This document shows, in pieces, positions 1 through 5,001 of a DNA stretch of 5,028 bases; the first letter of the stretch is position 1, and each line of letters opens with the position of its first letter. The notes under the pieces are model-generated. The model worked only from the letters and a program-made list of their open reading frames with translations, was not told the DNA's origin and searched no databases. The stretch spans positions 1 through 5,028 of the forward strand of contig CAJZGT010000096.1 of assembly GCA_916048145.1 (NCBI GenBank), in the 5' to 3' direction. Position numbers and translations under genes: made by a program. The DNA is from an uncultured Streptococcus sp. Its GTDB lineage: Bacteria; Bacillota; Bacilli; Lactobacillales; Streptococcaceae.

Positions 1-360
1 CTGCTTGATATCTTTTCCCCTGCCAACTATGGAGAATTTCGTCGCGTTTTATCCAAAGACGGCATCTTGATAAAGGTTATTCCAACTAAAAATCACCTCA
101 AGGAAATCCGTCAGAAGGTACAAGACCAGCTGACAAACAAGGGTTATTCTAATCAAGATATCAAGGAGCATTTCCAGGAACACTTTACCATCCTATCTAG
201 TCAAACTGCCTCTCTGACTAAAACTATCACAGCAGAGCAGCTCCAAGCTCTACTCAGCATGACGCCCCTACTCTTTCATATCGACCAGAGCAAGATTGAC
301 TGGAGTCAACTGACAGAGATTACCATTGAGGCTGAGATTCTGGTTGGGAAAGTACTATAA
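1..360 (+). CDS. rlmA: 23S rRNA guanine-N1 methyltransferase, RlmA family (3' part only)
   Basis: The reading frame is open from the first base, so this is the C-terminal 119 codons of a gene that starts before the window; the TTG at 67 is internal and not a start. The visible part begins LLDIFSPANYGEFRRVL, then DGILIKVIPTKNHLKEIR, and ends with LLSMTPLLFHID and a short tail. From memory this matches the end of RlmA proteins: the motif-IV-like LDI(F/Y)xP segment, the TPxxxHLxE(L/I)(K/R) strand-helix and the ALLxMTP segment are all in order. The family uses S-adenosylmethionine to methylate a guanine in the helix 35 loop of 23S rRNA (G745 in E. coli; G748 for the Gram-positive RlmA(II)/TlrB branch), where it affects macrolide and ketolide binding. 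The SAM-binding and zinc-finger N-terminal parts lie outside the window, so the subfamily is inferred. It is the only clear + strand gene and converges on the minus-strand genes. Confidence 0.87.
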   Translation: MLDIFSPANYGEFRRVLSKDGILIKVIPTKNHLKEIRQKVQDQLTNKGYSNQDIKEHFQEHFTILSSQTASLTKTITAEQLQALLSMTPLLFHIDQSKIDWSQLTEITIEAEILVGKVL

Positions 361-369
361 TTGACACAA

Positions 370-400
370 AAAACCGCATTTCAAAAAGATATGCGGTTTT
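370..400. terminator. Rho-independent terminator after rlmA, probably bidirectional
   Basis: A perfect 10-bp stem, AAAACCGCAT with ATGCGGTTTT, encloses an 11-base loop and starts 9 bases after the rlmA stop codon. The right arm ends in four T on the + strand. On the minus strand the left arm is followed by a T run (the complement of A368-A373), so it can also stop transcription from the convergent 68-aa gene. Confidence 0.8.
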
Positions 401-465
401 AAATTTCAATTTTTAAACTATCTATCCCAAAAGTTTAAAACATTTAAAGCTTTTAACTTCTCCAT

Positions 466-672
466 TTATTTTCGATTCGAGATAACAAACTTATCAATAA
501 ATAGTAAGTGATATAATGCAAGTGTAATTCCAAATAAGCACCCATGATAAGAGATTTCTTGATGAGTAAGCGGAAAAAGAGTATCATTACCCATCAAGAG
601 GCATGTCAAAATAACAAATAGAATCCAAAATAAATCCGTCCATTTATATTTTGAAAAATATTTTTTCCACAT
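466..672 (-). CDS. Small two-helix membrane protein, unknown function
   Basis: This is a 68-aa protein that I do not recognise. A basic N-terminus (MWKKYFSKYK) leads into a hydrophobic helix at about residues 11-29 (WTDLFWILFVILTCLLMG). A polar loop with an HQE segment follows, then a second helix at about 43-60, and a basic tail ending SNRK. Positive charge at both ends predicts both termini in the cytoplasm and a short external loop at about 30-42. The ATG at 672 is preceded by AAGGTG (678-683) with a 5-base spacer, and a strong promoter lies 27 bases upstream of the start, which together make it a real gene. It is monocistronic, 159 bases from the ABC operon's last gene and separated from it by a terminator. 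Small proteins of this shape can be bacteriocin-immunity-like or accessory membrane proteins, but nothing in the sequence decides this. Confidence 0.7.
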   Translation of the reverse strand: MWKKYFSKYKWTDLFWILFVILTCLLMGNDTLFPLTHQEISYHGCLFGITLALYHLLFIDKFVISNRK

Positions 673-698
673 AAGAACACCTTCTTTCCTATAATCAT

Positions 699-727
699 AT
701 TATAATACTTTATGTAAGCGTATGCAA
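699..727 (-). promoter_or_regulatory. Sigma-A promoter of the 68-aa membrane protein
   Basis: On the minus strand a perfect -10 box TATAAT (699-704) is 17 bases from a -35 box TTGCAT (722-727; four of six match TTGACA). The predicted transcript starts near 692, giving a leader of about 20 bases that holds the ribosome binding site. It is the best-formed promoter in the window. Confidence 0.8.
712..727. promoter_or_regulatory. cre-like site (CcpA operator) over the -35 region
   Basis: The + strand ATGTAAGCGTATGCAA fits the Gram-positive catabolite-responsive element WTGNAARCGNWWWCAW at 15 of 16 positions; the mismatch is G at 724, where W is expected. It covers the -35 box and most of the spacer of the 68-aa gene promoter, a placement that would let CcpA block RNA polymerase. 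It is called from the motif alone, so chance occurrence in AT-rich DNA remains possible. Confidence 0.5.
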
Positions 728-768
728 GAAATATGAGGTGTTCTAATAATGAGGCTGAAAGACAGTAA

Positions 769-793
769 AAACCAGCATTTTAAGCGCTGGTTT
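769..793 (-). terminator. Rho-independent terminator of the ABC transporter operon
   Basis: AAACCAGC (769-776) pairs with GCTGGTTT (786-793) around a 9-base loop. On the minus strand the stem is followed by a T run (complement of A767-A770), and it lies about 40 bases past the permease stop codon. It separates the ABC operon from the 68-aa gene promoter. Confidence 0.8.
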
Positions 794-831
794 ATTGTTT
801 TAAACTAGGTTTCTTATAAAGATTACTAACA

Positions 832-1581
832 CTAAACTTTAAAAAAAGTTAGTTTTTGAAGTTGATTAATTGTTAGTTTTCCAAACTGTACTCTTTTTTT
901 ATTTTTTAACCCCCAATAACTAAGGGCAAGTAATGCTACAACCCAAGCAAAAGTGATCCCCAAACTGTCAAAATTCAACTTGAAATCTGGTTTATTAAAG
1001 AAATCTACATAAACTCCTAAGAAGGTTGTATCCATAAATTTCTTAATCTCTGAGCTAACTTGAGAAAACATCGGCAAGAATGAGAGACCAATCATTGGAA
1101 TCAAACCATAAACCTGAGCCTGAGTTTGTGTCTCTGAAATAGCTCCAATCACTAAATTTAAGAGGATTGTACATAATGCTACCAGAGAAGCTACTACAAG
1201 GTATACAGGATAATCTTTTGCGAAATCCACTTCAACCATAATAGGGAAAGAAATAACTGAAGCCAAGGCAAAGATTACAGGATAAAACAAAACGGAAATA
1301 AGATATTCTCCACGGCGAACCCCACTTAAAACGAGAGTTTTAAAAATTCTTTTTTCTTTTTCCTCTGCAATAGAGTTTGAAATCATTGACCCAGAAGAAA
1401 ATGAGAATGCCATTGTTAAAGAGCTATACAATAGTACTTTCCCTTGAGTGCCATCTGTATTCATAAAATTTTGGAAGAGTAGAACCAGAAAGAATGGGAA
1501 TACTACCTGTACCAAAGTGTTTTTATTTGTTAACAATACTTGTGTCCTCAACCAGATAAGGGCTAAAATTCTCTTAAACAT
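832..1581 (-). CDS. ABC-2 type transporter permease
   Basis: This 249-aa integral membrane protein has about six predicted helices, at roughly residues 23-39, 49-69, 93-116, 125-148, 156-173 and 207-224. Between helices 2 and 3 lies the charged segment EEKEKRIFKTLVLSGVRR (73-90), the hallmark cytoplasmic coupling segment of ABC-2 exporter permeases. About 250 residues is normal for a single-domain member, which would pair with the ATPase as a homodimer. The ATG at 1581 overlaps the end of the ATPase gene by 8 bases and has AGGAG upstream inside that gene, so the two are translationally coupled. The substrate cannot be read from sequence. Two-gene ABC-2 exporters in streptococci often handle antimicrobial peptides, drugs or lipids, and the nearby peptide-sensor-type regulators make a peptide or antibiotic substrate a reasonable guess only. 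Confidence 0.87.
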   Translation of the reverse strand: MFKRILALIWLRTQVLLTNKNTLVQVVFPFFLVLLFQNFMNTDGTQGKVLLYSSLTMAFSFSSGSMISNSIAEEKEKRIFKTLVLSGVRRGEYLISVLFYPVIFALASVISFPIMVEVDFAKDYPVYLVVASLVALCTILLNLVIGAISETQTQAQVYGLIPMIGLSFLPMFSQVSSEIKKFMDTTFLGVYVDFFNKPDFKLNFDSLGITFAWVVALLALSYWGLKNKKRVQFGKLTINQLQKLTFFKV

Positions 1582-2398
1582 CTAATTTTTCTCCTGTCAA
1601 TTTAATAAAAATATCTTCTAAAGTTGGTTCACATGAGTGAATCGTCATCATTTTTTTATAATCTTCTTGCTGCAAGTCTTCAAAGCGCACTACCTTTTTA
1701 GTAGAATCACTATAGGTTACTGCAACATTCTTTTCCGTGTTGTATTTTTGGATAATTTCGCTTGGACTTCCTTGTTCAATAAGATCACCTTTATTCAAAA
1801 GAGCTAGGTTATCACATAATAAAGTCGCCTCATTCATATCATGAGTAGTTAAGAAAATGGTTGTTCCTCTTTCCTTTAACTCCTGTAGTAATTTGTGAAT
1901 CTTCTTTGAGGTGGTGGGATCTAACCCACTTGTAGGTTCATCTAAAAATAGAACTTTAGGGTAATTGATTAAAGCACGAGCTAAAAGCATTCGTTGACGC
2001 ATTCCTGTAGAAAGTTTCTCAGCTGGAGTGTCTTTACTATCATACAGACCAACTTGTTTTAGAATTTCTTCAATTCGGGATTTTGAAACTCCGTATAGTC
2101 TTGCAAATAGCAACAAGTTATTGTACAAACTTAATTTTTCGTAATAACCACTTGTGTCACCTACCAAACCTAACTCTTCAAAATCTGACGGAAGTAATTT
2201 TTGAGAATCTTTCCCTAATAATTCTGTCTTTCCGCTGTTAGCCTGTAGCTGTCCTGTCAGAATATTGATCATTGTTGTCTTCCCTGAACCAGATGGACCT
2301 AGGAATCCAAAAATTTCTCCTTCGTTTATTGAAAAACTAATTTGATTTAAAGCAATATTATCTCCAAATCGCTTTGTAACTCTTTCTACCTTAATCAT
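1574..2398 (-). CDS. ABC transporter ATP-binding protein (exporter type)
   Basis: This 274-aa nucleotide-binding subunit energises the ABC-2 permease encoded by the next, overlapping gene. Visible motifs are Walker A GPSGSGKTT (34-42), signature LSTGMRQR (129-136), Walker B VLFLDEPT (149-156), D-loop SGLD (157-160) and the switch histidine in TTHD (H186). The Q-loop is unusual: where VPQ is normal the sequence reads LVGDTSGYYEKL (78-89), with Asp81 in place of the glutamine. About 75 residues after the switch form the C-terminal extension common in DrrA/CcmA-type exporters, ending EDIFIKLTGEKLDV. The ATG at 2398 is chosen because AGAGGT sits 6 bases upstream and the protein then begins MIKVERVTKRFG, like its family. 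A GTG at 2443 in the same frame would add 15 residues unlike the family and lacks a comparable ribosome binding site at the right distance. It lies 41 bases after the 73-aa gene. Confidence 0.93.
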   Translation of the reverse strand: MIKVERVTKRFGDNIALNQISFSINEGEIFGFLGPSGSGKTTMINILTGQLQANSGKTELLGKDSQKLLPSDFEELGLVGDTSGYYEKLSLYNNLLLFARLYGVSKSRIEEILKQVGLYDSKDTPAEKLSTGMRQRMLLARALINYPKVLFLDEPTSGLDPTTSKKIHKLLQELKERGTTIFLTTHDMNEATLLCDNLALLNKGDLIEQGSPSEIIQKYNTEKNVAVTYSDSTKKVVRFEDLQQEDYKKMMTIHSCEPTLEDIFIKLTGEKLDV

Positions 2399-2404
2399 TG
2401 TATT

Positions 2405-2410
2405 ACCTCT
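2405..2410 (-). promoter_or_regulatory. Ribosome binding site fixing the ATPase start
   Basis: AGAGGT on the minus strand is 6 bases upstream of the ATG at 2398 and supports that start over the in-frame GTG at 2443, which overlaps the preceding stop codon (GTGA). Confidence 0.7.
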
Positions 2411-2439
2411 TTCTAATGATAAATTGTATTTTAGAAACT

Positions 2440-2661
2440 TCACTCACTCCCATCGGTTATGTCAACAACTCTAATTCTAGGCTTTAAGTTGGAGTCCATT
2501 TTGATTTCTCTCATTTCATTTGGAAGCAAGAGAACTAATTTTAGCAACTTCTCATCAAGTGTTACTTTACATAGTCGTCTGCTATCTAGACTATTTTTGA
2601 TAATCAGATAGTCTTTCTTGACAAACTTTTCATCCATATAATAGTCAATTGTTTTTACCAT
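2440..2661 (-). CDS. Small soluble protein, first gene of the ABC operon, unknown function
   Basis: This 73-aa protein is not one I recognise. It begins MVKTIDYYMDEKFVKKDYLIIKN, is rich in charged residues (many K, D, E, R), has one hydrophobic run (LLKLVLLLP, about 39-47) too short for a membrane helix, and ends VVDITDGSE. It has no signal peptide and a single cysteine (C31). The alternation of charged and aliphatic residues suggests beta-strands in a small cytoplasmic fold. GGGAGG (2667-2672) is 5 bases upstream of the ATG at 2661, a strong ribosome binding site, so it is very likely translated. It sits first in the operon, 41 bases ahead of the ABC ATPase, with no terminator between. That position suggests a regulatory, accessory or substrate-related role for the transporter, but there is no direct sequence evidence for any of these. 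Confidence 0.75.
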   Translation of the reverse strand: MVKTIDYYMDEKFVKKDYLIIKNSLDSRRLCKVTLDEKLLKLVLLLPNEMREIKMDSNLKPRIRVVDITDGSE

Positions 2662-2677
2662 ATTTTCCTCCCGCCTG

Positions 2678-2716
2678 CTAATCTACATCCCGTTTAAATA
2701 GAAATATTTCTAGCAT
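2678..2716 (-). other. Possible 12-codon leader ORF in the ABC operon 5' leader
   Basis: ATG at 2716 opens a 12-residue frame (MLEIFLFKRDVD, then TAG) that ends 16 bases before the 73-aa gene start. The upstream ribosome binding site is poor (AGAACG), so translation is doubtful. It lies wholly inside the predicted leader of the operon and spans the 14-base palindrome. Confidence 0.2.
2699..2712. repeat. 14-base perfect palindrome in the ABC operon leader
   Basis: TAGAAATATTTCTA is identical to its reverse complement. It lies downstream of the predicted transcription start and upstream of the 73-aa gene's ribosome binding site, a position where a dimeric repressor could block elongation. Short AT-rich palindromes also occur by chance. 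Confidence 0.4.
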
Positions 2717-2745
2717 TGCGTTCTGCTTAACTTATTTACAATAAC

Positions 2746-2774
2746 AGTATATCCCTTACGAGAGTAAAAAAACA
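2746..2774 (-). promoter_or_regulatory. Candidate promoter of the ABC transporter operon
   Basis: On the minus strand TATACT (2746-2751; five of six match TATAAT) is 17 bases from TGTTTT (2769-2774), a poor -35 box that falls in the T tract and stem base of the upstream terminator. The predicted start near 2739 gives a leader of about 78 bases. The weak -35 box suggests an activator may be needed. TTACTCTCGTAA, a small dyad, occupies the spacer. Confidence 0.45.
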
Positions 2775-2811
2775 GGACATAAATGTCCACTGACATTTAT
2801 GTCCTGTTTTT
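2766..2811 (-). terminator. Strong Rho-independent terminator of regulator A
   Basis: A 20-bp perfect stem (2768-2787 with 2792-2811) closes on a 4-base loop, CACT. On the minus strand it is followed by seven T (complement of A2766-A2772). It begins 9 bases after the stop codon of regulator A and insulates that gene from the ABC operon. The + strand also ends in five T, so it may work in both directions. Confidence 0.88.
2775..2803. promoter_or_regulatory. Two tandem operator-like dyads within the terminator stem
   Basis: Each arm of the terminator is itself nearly palindromic: GGACATAAATGTCC (2775-2788) and GACATTTATGTC (2792-2803). Their centres are 16 bp apart and lie just upstream of the candidate -35 box of the ABC operon. 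This could be a by-product of one long inverted repeat, or a double binding site for a dimeric regulator. Confidence 0.25.
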
Positions 2812-2820
2812 AAATTGAAA

Positions 2821-3717
2821 TTATGGAAAATCCTTATTTTTTTCTTCTATTACTCTATCCCTAAATGATTTATCATTTAATAATTCCGATCCGTTTATTG
2901 CTTTATTATAGTAGTCCAAAGCAAGATCTTTATTCTGATTAGTATGAATATAATATTTGGCTTCAAAAAAATCTACTGTAGGTAGTAAAGCAAAATCTTG
3001 TATTTCATCTATTATTTCTCGTACAGCACTTAGCGTTTGGGGCATTAAATCATAATATTCAATATTAAAGTGATATAAAACAATTGATACAATAACCCTT
3101 TGAATCAAATGAATATTGTTGGCATCAGAGAAATTAGTTTGCTCCAAGATGTTAGAATAGATATTTTCAAATACATTATCAATTGGCTTGGCATTCAAAG
3201 TGCACTTTAAAAAATATAGGTGTAAAATTAGTAAATCATTGGTGTCATAATTTGTTTTTAAAAGTAACTGCTCAAAATACTCCTCAATTAAACCCTCTCC
3301 AAATTCCGCGTTTTCAGAAACATATACATCATCAATGGCTTGTAGAACCTCAACTGCTACTTGCTCATCCTCAGGAAGTTGGTCATAAAAGCGTTCCTGA
3401 ATTTCCTCAAAGATTTCCTCACGTTGACGGATTTTTTCTTCATCGCCATGAATAGATTGACGAATCAATTTCGTTTTTAGTTTTAAATACTCTTTAGGAA
3501 CAATTAACAATCCCTCGTCAATTAACTGAGATATCGGAACCTCTAACACTTCAGCTATATAGTCTAGTTTAGCTAAACTGGGCAAGTTATTTCCAGTTTC
3601 AATTCGACCTAACTGACGAACAGTAAGTTCTTTTTCATCTCCACAAAAGGCCTCTCTACTCAATCCTTTTTCAGTTCGTAAGGTACGAATCCGTTTCCCG
3701 ATTTCTAAATTTTTCAT
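2821..3717 (-). CDS. XRE-family HTH/TPR transcriptional regulator, PlcR/TprA-like (regulator A)
   Basis: This 298-aa regulator has an N-terminal XRE-type helix-turn-helix at about residues 5-66 (EIGKRIRTLRTEKGLS, then LTVRQLGRIETGNNLPSL as the recognition region). From about residue 75 onward an all-helical domain shows TPR-like spacing, for example YYNKAINGSELLND (269-282). This is the layout and length of RRNPP-type regulators (PlcR, TprA, Rgg), which bind short exported and re-imported peptides. That function is known for the family and inferred here. AGAGGAAT (3721-3728) is placed correctly for the ATG at 3717. It follows its paralog B by 139 bases and has its own terminator. No clean promoter is visible; TGTGTGTAAAAG near 3735-3746 resembles the extended -10 of B only loosely, so it could also be read from B's promoter. 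Residues 1-148 are almost identical to B; the rest is not. Confidence 0.88.
   Translation of the reverse strand: MKNLEIGKRIRTLRTEKGLSREAFCGDEKELTVRQLGRIETGNNLPSLAKLDYIAEVLEVPISQLIDEGLLIVPKEYLKLKTKLIRQSIHGDEEKIRQREEIFEEIQERFYDQLPEDEQVAVEVLQAIDDVYVSENAEFGEGLIEEYFEQLLLKTNYDTNDLLILHLYFLKCTLNAKPIDNVFENIYSNILEQTNFSDANNIHLIQRVIVSIVLYHFNIEYYDLMPQTLSAVREIIDEIQDFALLPTVDFFEAKYYIHTNQNKDLALDYYNKAINGSELLNDKSFRDRVIEEKNKDFP
3274..3717 (-). repeat. Intragenic direct repeat, copy 1 (5' half of regulator A)
   Basis: Codons 1-148 of regulator A repeat at 4316-4759 with a constant offset of 1042 bases and no gaps. By hand alignment DNA identity is around 90% or higher, with exactly identical blocks of 71 bases (3464-3534) and 53 bases (3554-3606). 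Similarity falls away at about codon 149. Confidence 0.9.
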
Positions 3718-3856
3718 CTCATTCCTCTATAAATAGACTTTTACACACAGCAAATAAAAGTAGTTATGACTATTTGTTATCAACTATTACTTCAAATATA
3801 TTAAATTCTTACTTAGAATGCTTATCAGCCACCTCCACAATAAACAAAGAGTTTTT
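3718..3856. other. Intergenic region between regulators B and A
   Basis: This stretch holds the regulator A ribosome binding site and a small hairpin ATTCT/AGAAT (3805-3819) too weak to be a sure terminator. It also holds a strong Shine-Dalgarno-like GGAGGTGG on the minus strand (3829-3836) that is not followed by any usable start codon and frame. No hydrophobic 30-60 residue frame like a Phr or SHP pheromone precursor is present on either strand. Confidence 0.5.
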
Positions 3857-4759
3857 TTACATATCTGGAAATTCTTCCTTTCTCTCCTCTATCACTCGAT
3901 TTTTGAAATTCATATCATTAAAAAATTCTGCCCCATTGATAGCTTTTTCATAGTATTGTAGGGCTTTTTCTTTATCTTTTTCCCCGTATAGGTAATATTT
4001 GGCTTCCAAGTAGTCTACCGTTGGTTTTAAGTTTGAATCTTGAATTTCCATCATAATTTCTCTTAGAAAACTAAAAATAACGGAGATATCTTCGTAGTAT
4101 TCGTTTCTCAATTGATACAACAGTATTGCAATTAATACTCTTTGTAGTAGATGCATGTAAGTGTTATCTGAACAGTCAATTATGGTCACGATGTTATTTC
4201 TTACTTTTTTTAAAACGTCATCATTTCGTTTAAAACTAATAGCATTTGATAAAAAATATAAATATAAGATCAATAAATCATTTACAGAATACTCCGTTTG
4301 TAGCAAAGTTTGATTGAAATATTCCTCAATCAAGCCCTCTCCAAATTCAACATTTTCGGAAACATATACATCATCAATAGCTTGTAGAACCTCAACTGAT
4401 ACTTGCTCATCTTCAGGCAGTTGGTCATAAAAATGTTCCTGAATATCTTCAAAGATAGCCTCACGCTGACGGACTTTTTCTTCATCGCCATGAATAGATT
4501 GACGTATCAATTTCGTTTTTAGTTTTAAATACTCTTTAGGAACAATTAACAATCCCTCGTCAATTAACTGAGATATTGGAATTCCCAATACTTTCGCTAT
4601 ATAGTCTAGTTTAGCTAAACTGGGCAAGTTATTTCCAGTTTCAATTCGGCCCAACTGACGAACAGTAAGTTCTTTTTCATCTCCACAAAAGGCTTCCCTA
4701 CTCAGTCCTTTTTCAGTCCGTAAAGTACGAATCCGTTTCCCTATTTCCAAATTACTCAT
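3857..4759 (-). CDS. XRE-family HTH/TPR transcriptional regulator, PlcR/TprA-like (regulator B)
   Basis: This 300-aa paralog of regulator A aligns with it over all 298 residues without gaps and then adds a final DM. The HTH (about 5-66) and linker up to residue 148 differ from A at only 10 positions (2, 56, 59, 60, 96, 101, 105, 109, 121, 137). From 149 to 298 only about 72 of 150 residues agree, mostly helix-packing positions such as NDLLIL, QRV, PTVD, EAKYY and KAING. The family role is peptide-responsive control of transcription; the ligand is unknown. The ATG at 4759 is chosen because the protein then begins MSNLEIGKRI like its paralog, AAGAGG is 5 bases upstream, and an extended -10 promoter lies at 4815-4823. 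The frame stays open upstream to an ATG at 4903, but that 48-residue extension (MKWSIYTELW...) begins before the predicted transcript start and has no match in A. There is no strong terminator after it, so transcription may continue into A. Confidence 0.88.
   Translation of the reverse strand: MSNLEIGKRIRTLRTEKGLSREAFCGDEKELTVRQLGRIETGNNLPSLAKLDYIAKVLGIPISQLIDEGLLIVPKEYLKLKTKLIRQSIHGDEEKVRQREAIFEDIQEHFYDQLPEDEQVSVEVLQAIDDVYVSENVEFGEGLIEEYFNQTLLQTEYSVNDLLILYLYFLSNAISFKRNDDVLKKVRNNIVTIIDCSDNTYMHLLQRVLIAILLYQLRNEYYEDISVIFSFLREIMMEIQDSNLKPTVDYLEAKYYLYGEKDKEKALQYYEKAINGAEFFNDMNFKNRVIEERKEEFPDM
4316..4759 (-). repeat. Intragenic direct repeat, copy 2 (5' half of regulator B)
   Basis: This is the partner of the repeat at 3274-3717, encoding the HTH and the first part of the helical domain in regulator B. 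Recombination between the two copies would delete 1042 bases and leave one intact chimeric regulator gene. Confidence 0.9.
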
Positions 4760-4764
4760 AATGA

Positions 4765-4770
4765 CCTCTT
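4765..4770 (-). promoter_or_regulatory. Ribosome binding site fixing the regulator B start
   Basis: AAGAGG on the minus strand lies 5 bases before the ATG at 4759 and decides that start over the upstream in-frame ATGs at 4816 and 4903, neither of which gives a family-like N-terminus. Confidence 0.75.
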
Positions 4771-4814
4771 CAAATTCTAATTTGATATCCAAACAACTAC
4801 TTGTATACGTTTCC

Positions 4815-4823
4815 ATTTTAACA
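4815..4823 (-). promoter_or_regulatory. Extended -10 promoter of regulator B
   Basis: On the minus strand TGT followed by TAAAAT (-10 at 4815-4820, TG at 4822-4823) forms an extended -10 element of the kind common in streptococci. There is no good -35 box (TGAAAA at a 17-base spacer). The predicted start near 4808 gives a leader of about 49 bases before the ATG at 4759. Confidence 0.5.
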
Positions 4824-4938
4824 CACTTTCCTACAATTTTCAGATAAAAATAATGATAACTAATAGATGTAAGCCATAACTCTGTATAGATGCTCCATTT
4901 CAATAAAGTATCTGAGGTATATTTCTACTCAAGCATTC

Positions 4939-4968
4939 AAAAAAGCGAATTTCAATCGAAATTCGCTT
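4939..4968 (-). terminator. Rho-independent terminator of the off-window upstream gene
   Basis: A perfect 11-bp stem, AAGCGAATTTC (4943-4953) with GAAATTCGCTT (4958-4968), has a 4-base loop AATC. The minus strand continues into six T (complement of A4939-A4944), while the + strand has no T run. The orientation therefore shows that a minus-strand gene ends to the right, and it isolates regulator B's promoter. Confidence 0.85.
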
Positions 4969-5001
4969 CATAGGAAAGTGTATTAGTATAAATCTTGTAT
5001 C

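Noticed and set aside
2399..2443. A GTG start at 2443 for the ABC ATPase, overlapping the stop of the 73-aa gene as GTGA
   Set aside because: The ATG at 2398 has a well-placed AGAGGT and gives the standard N-terminus MIKVERVTKRFG; the extra 15 residues do not look like the family. Coupled low-level use cannot be excluded.
3183..3455. A 90-codon + strand open frame opposite regulator A
   Set aside because: It lies antisense to a well-conserved coding region, has no ribosome binding site of note and no family-like sequence. It is a shadow of the regulator gene.
3817..3855. A short minus-strand frame after regulator B containing VEVADKHSK, resembling the AD ending of some Phr peptides
   Set aside because: The frame is only about 15 codons, begins directly after the stop codon of regulator B, lacks a hydrophobic leader, and AD is not at the end.
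3819..3962. A 47-codon + strand frame (MLISHLHNKQRVFLHIWKFFL...) considered as a secreted pheromone precursor
   Set aside because: Most of it is antisense to the 3' end of regulator B, it has no ribosome binding site, and its hydrophobic part is not N-terminal like a signal peptide.
4760..4903. A 48-residue N-terminal extension of regulator B from the ATG at 4903
   Set aside because: The paralog has no such extension, the ribosome binding site and promoter favour the ATG at 4759, and the extension would begin upstream of the predicted transcription start.
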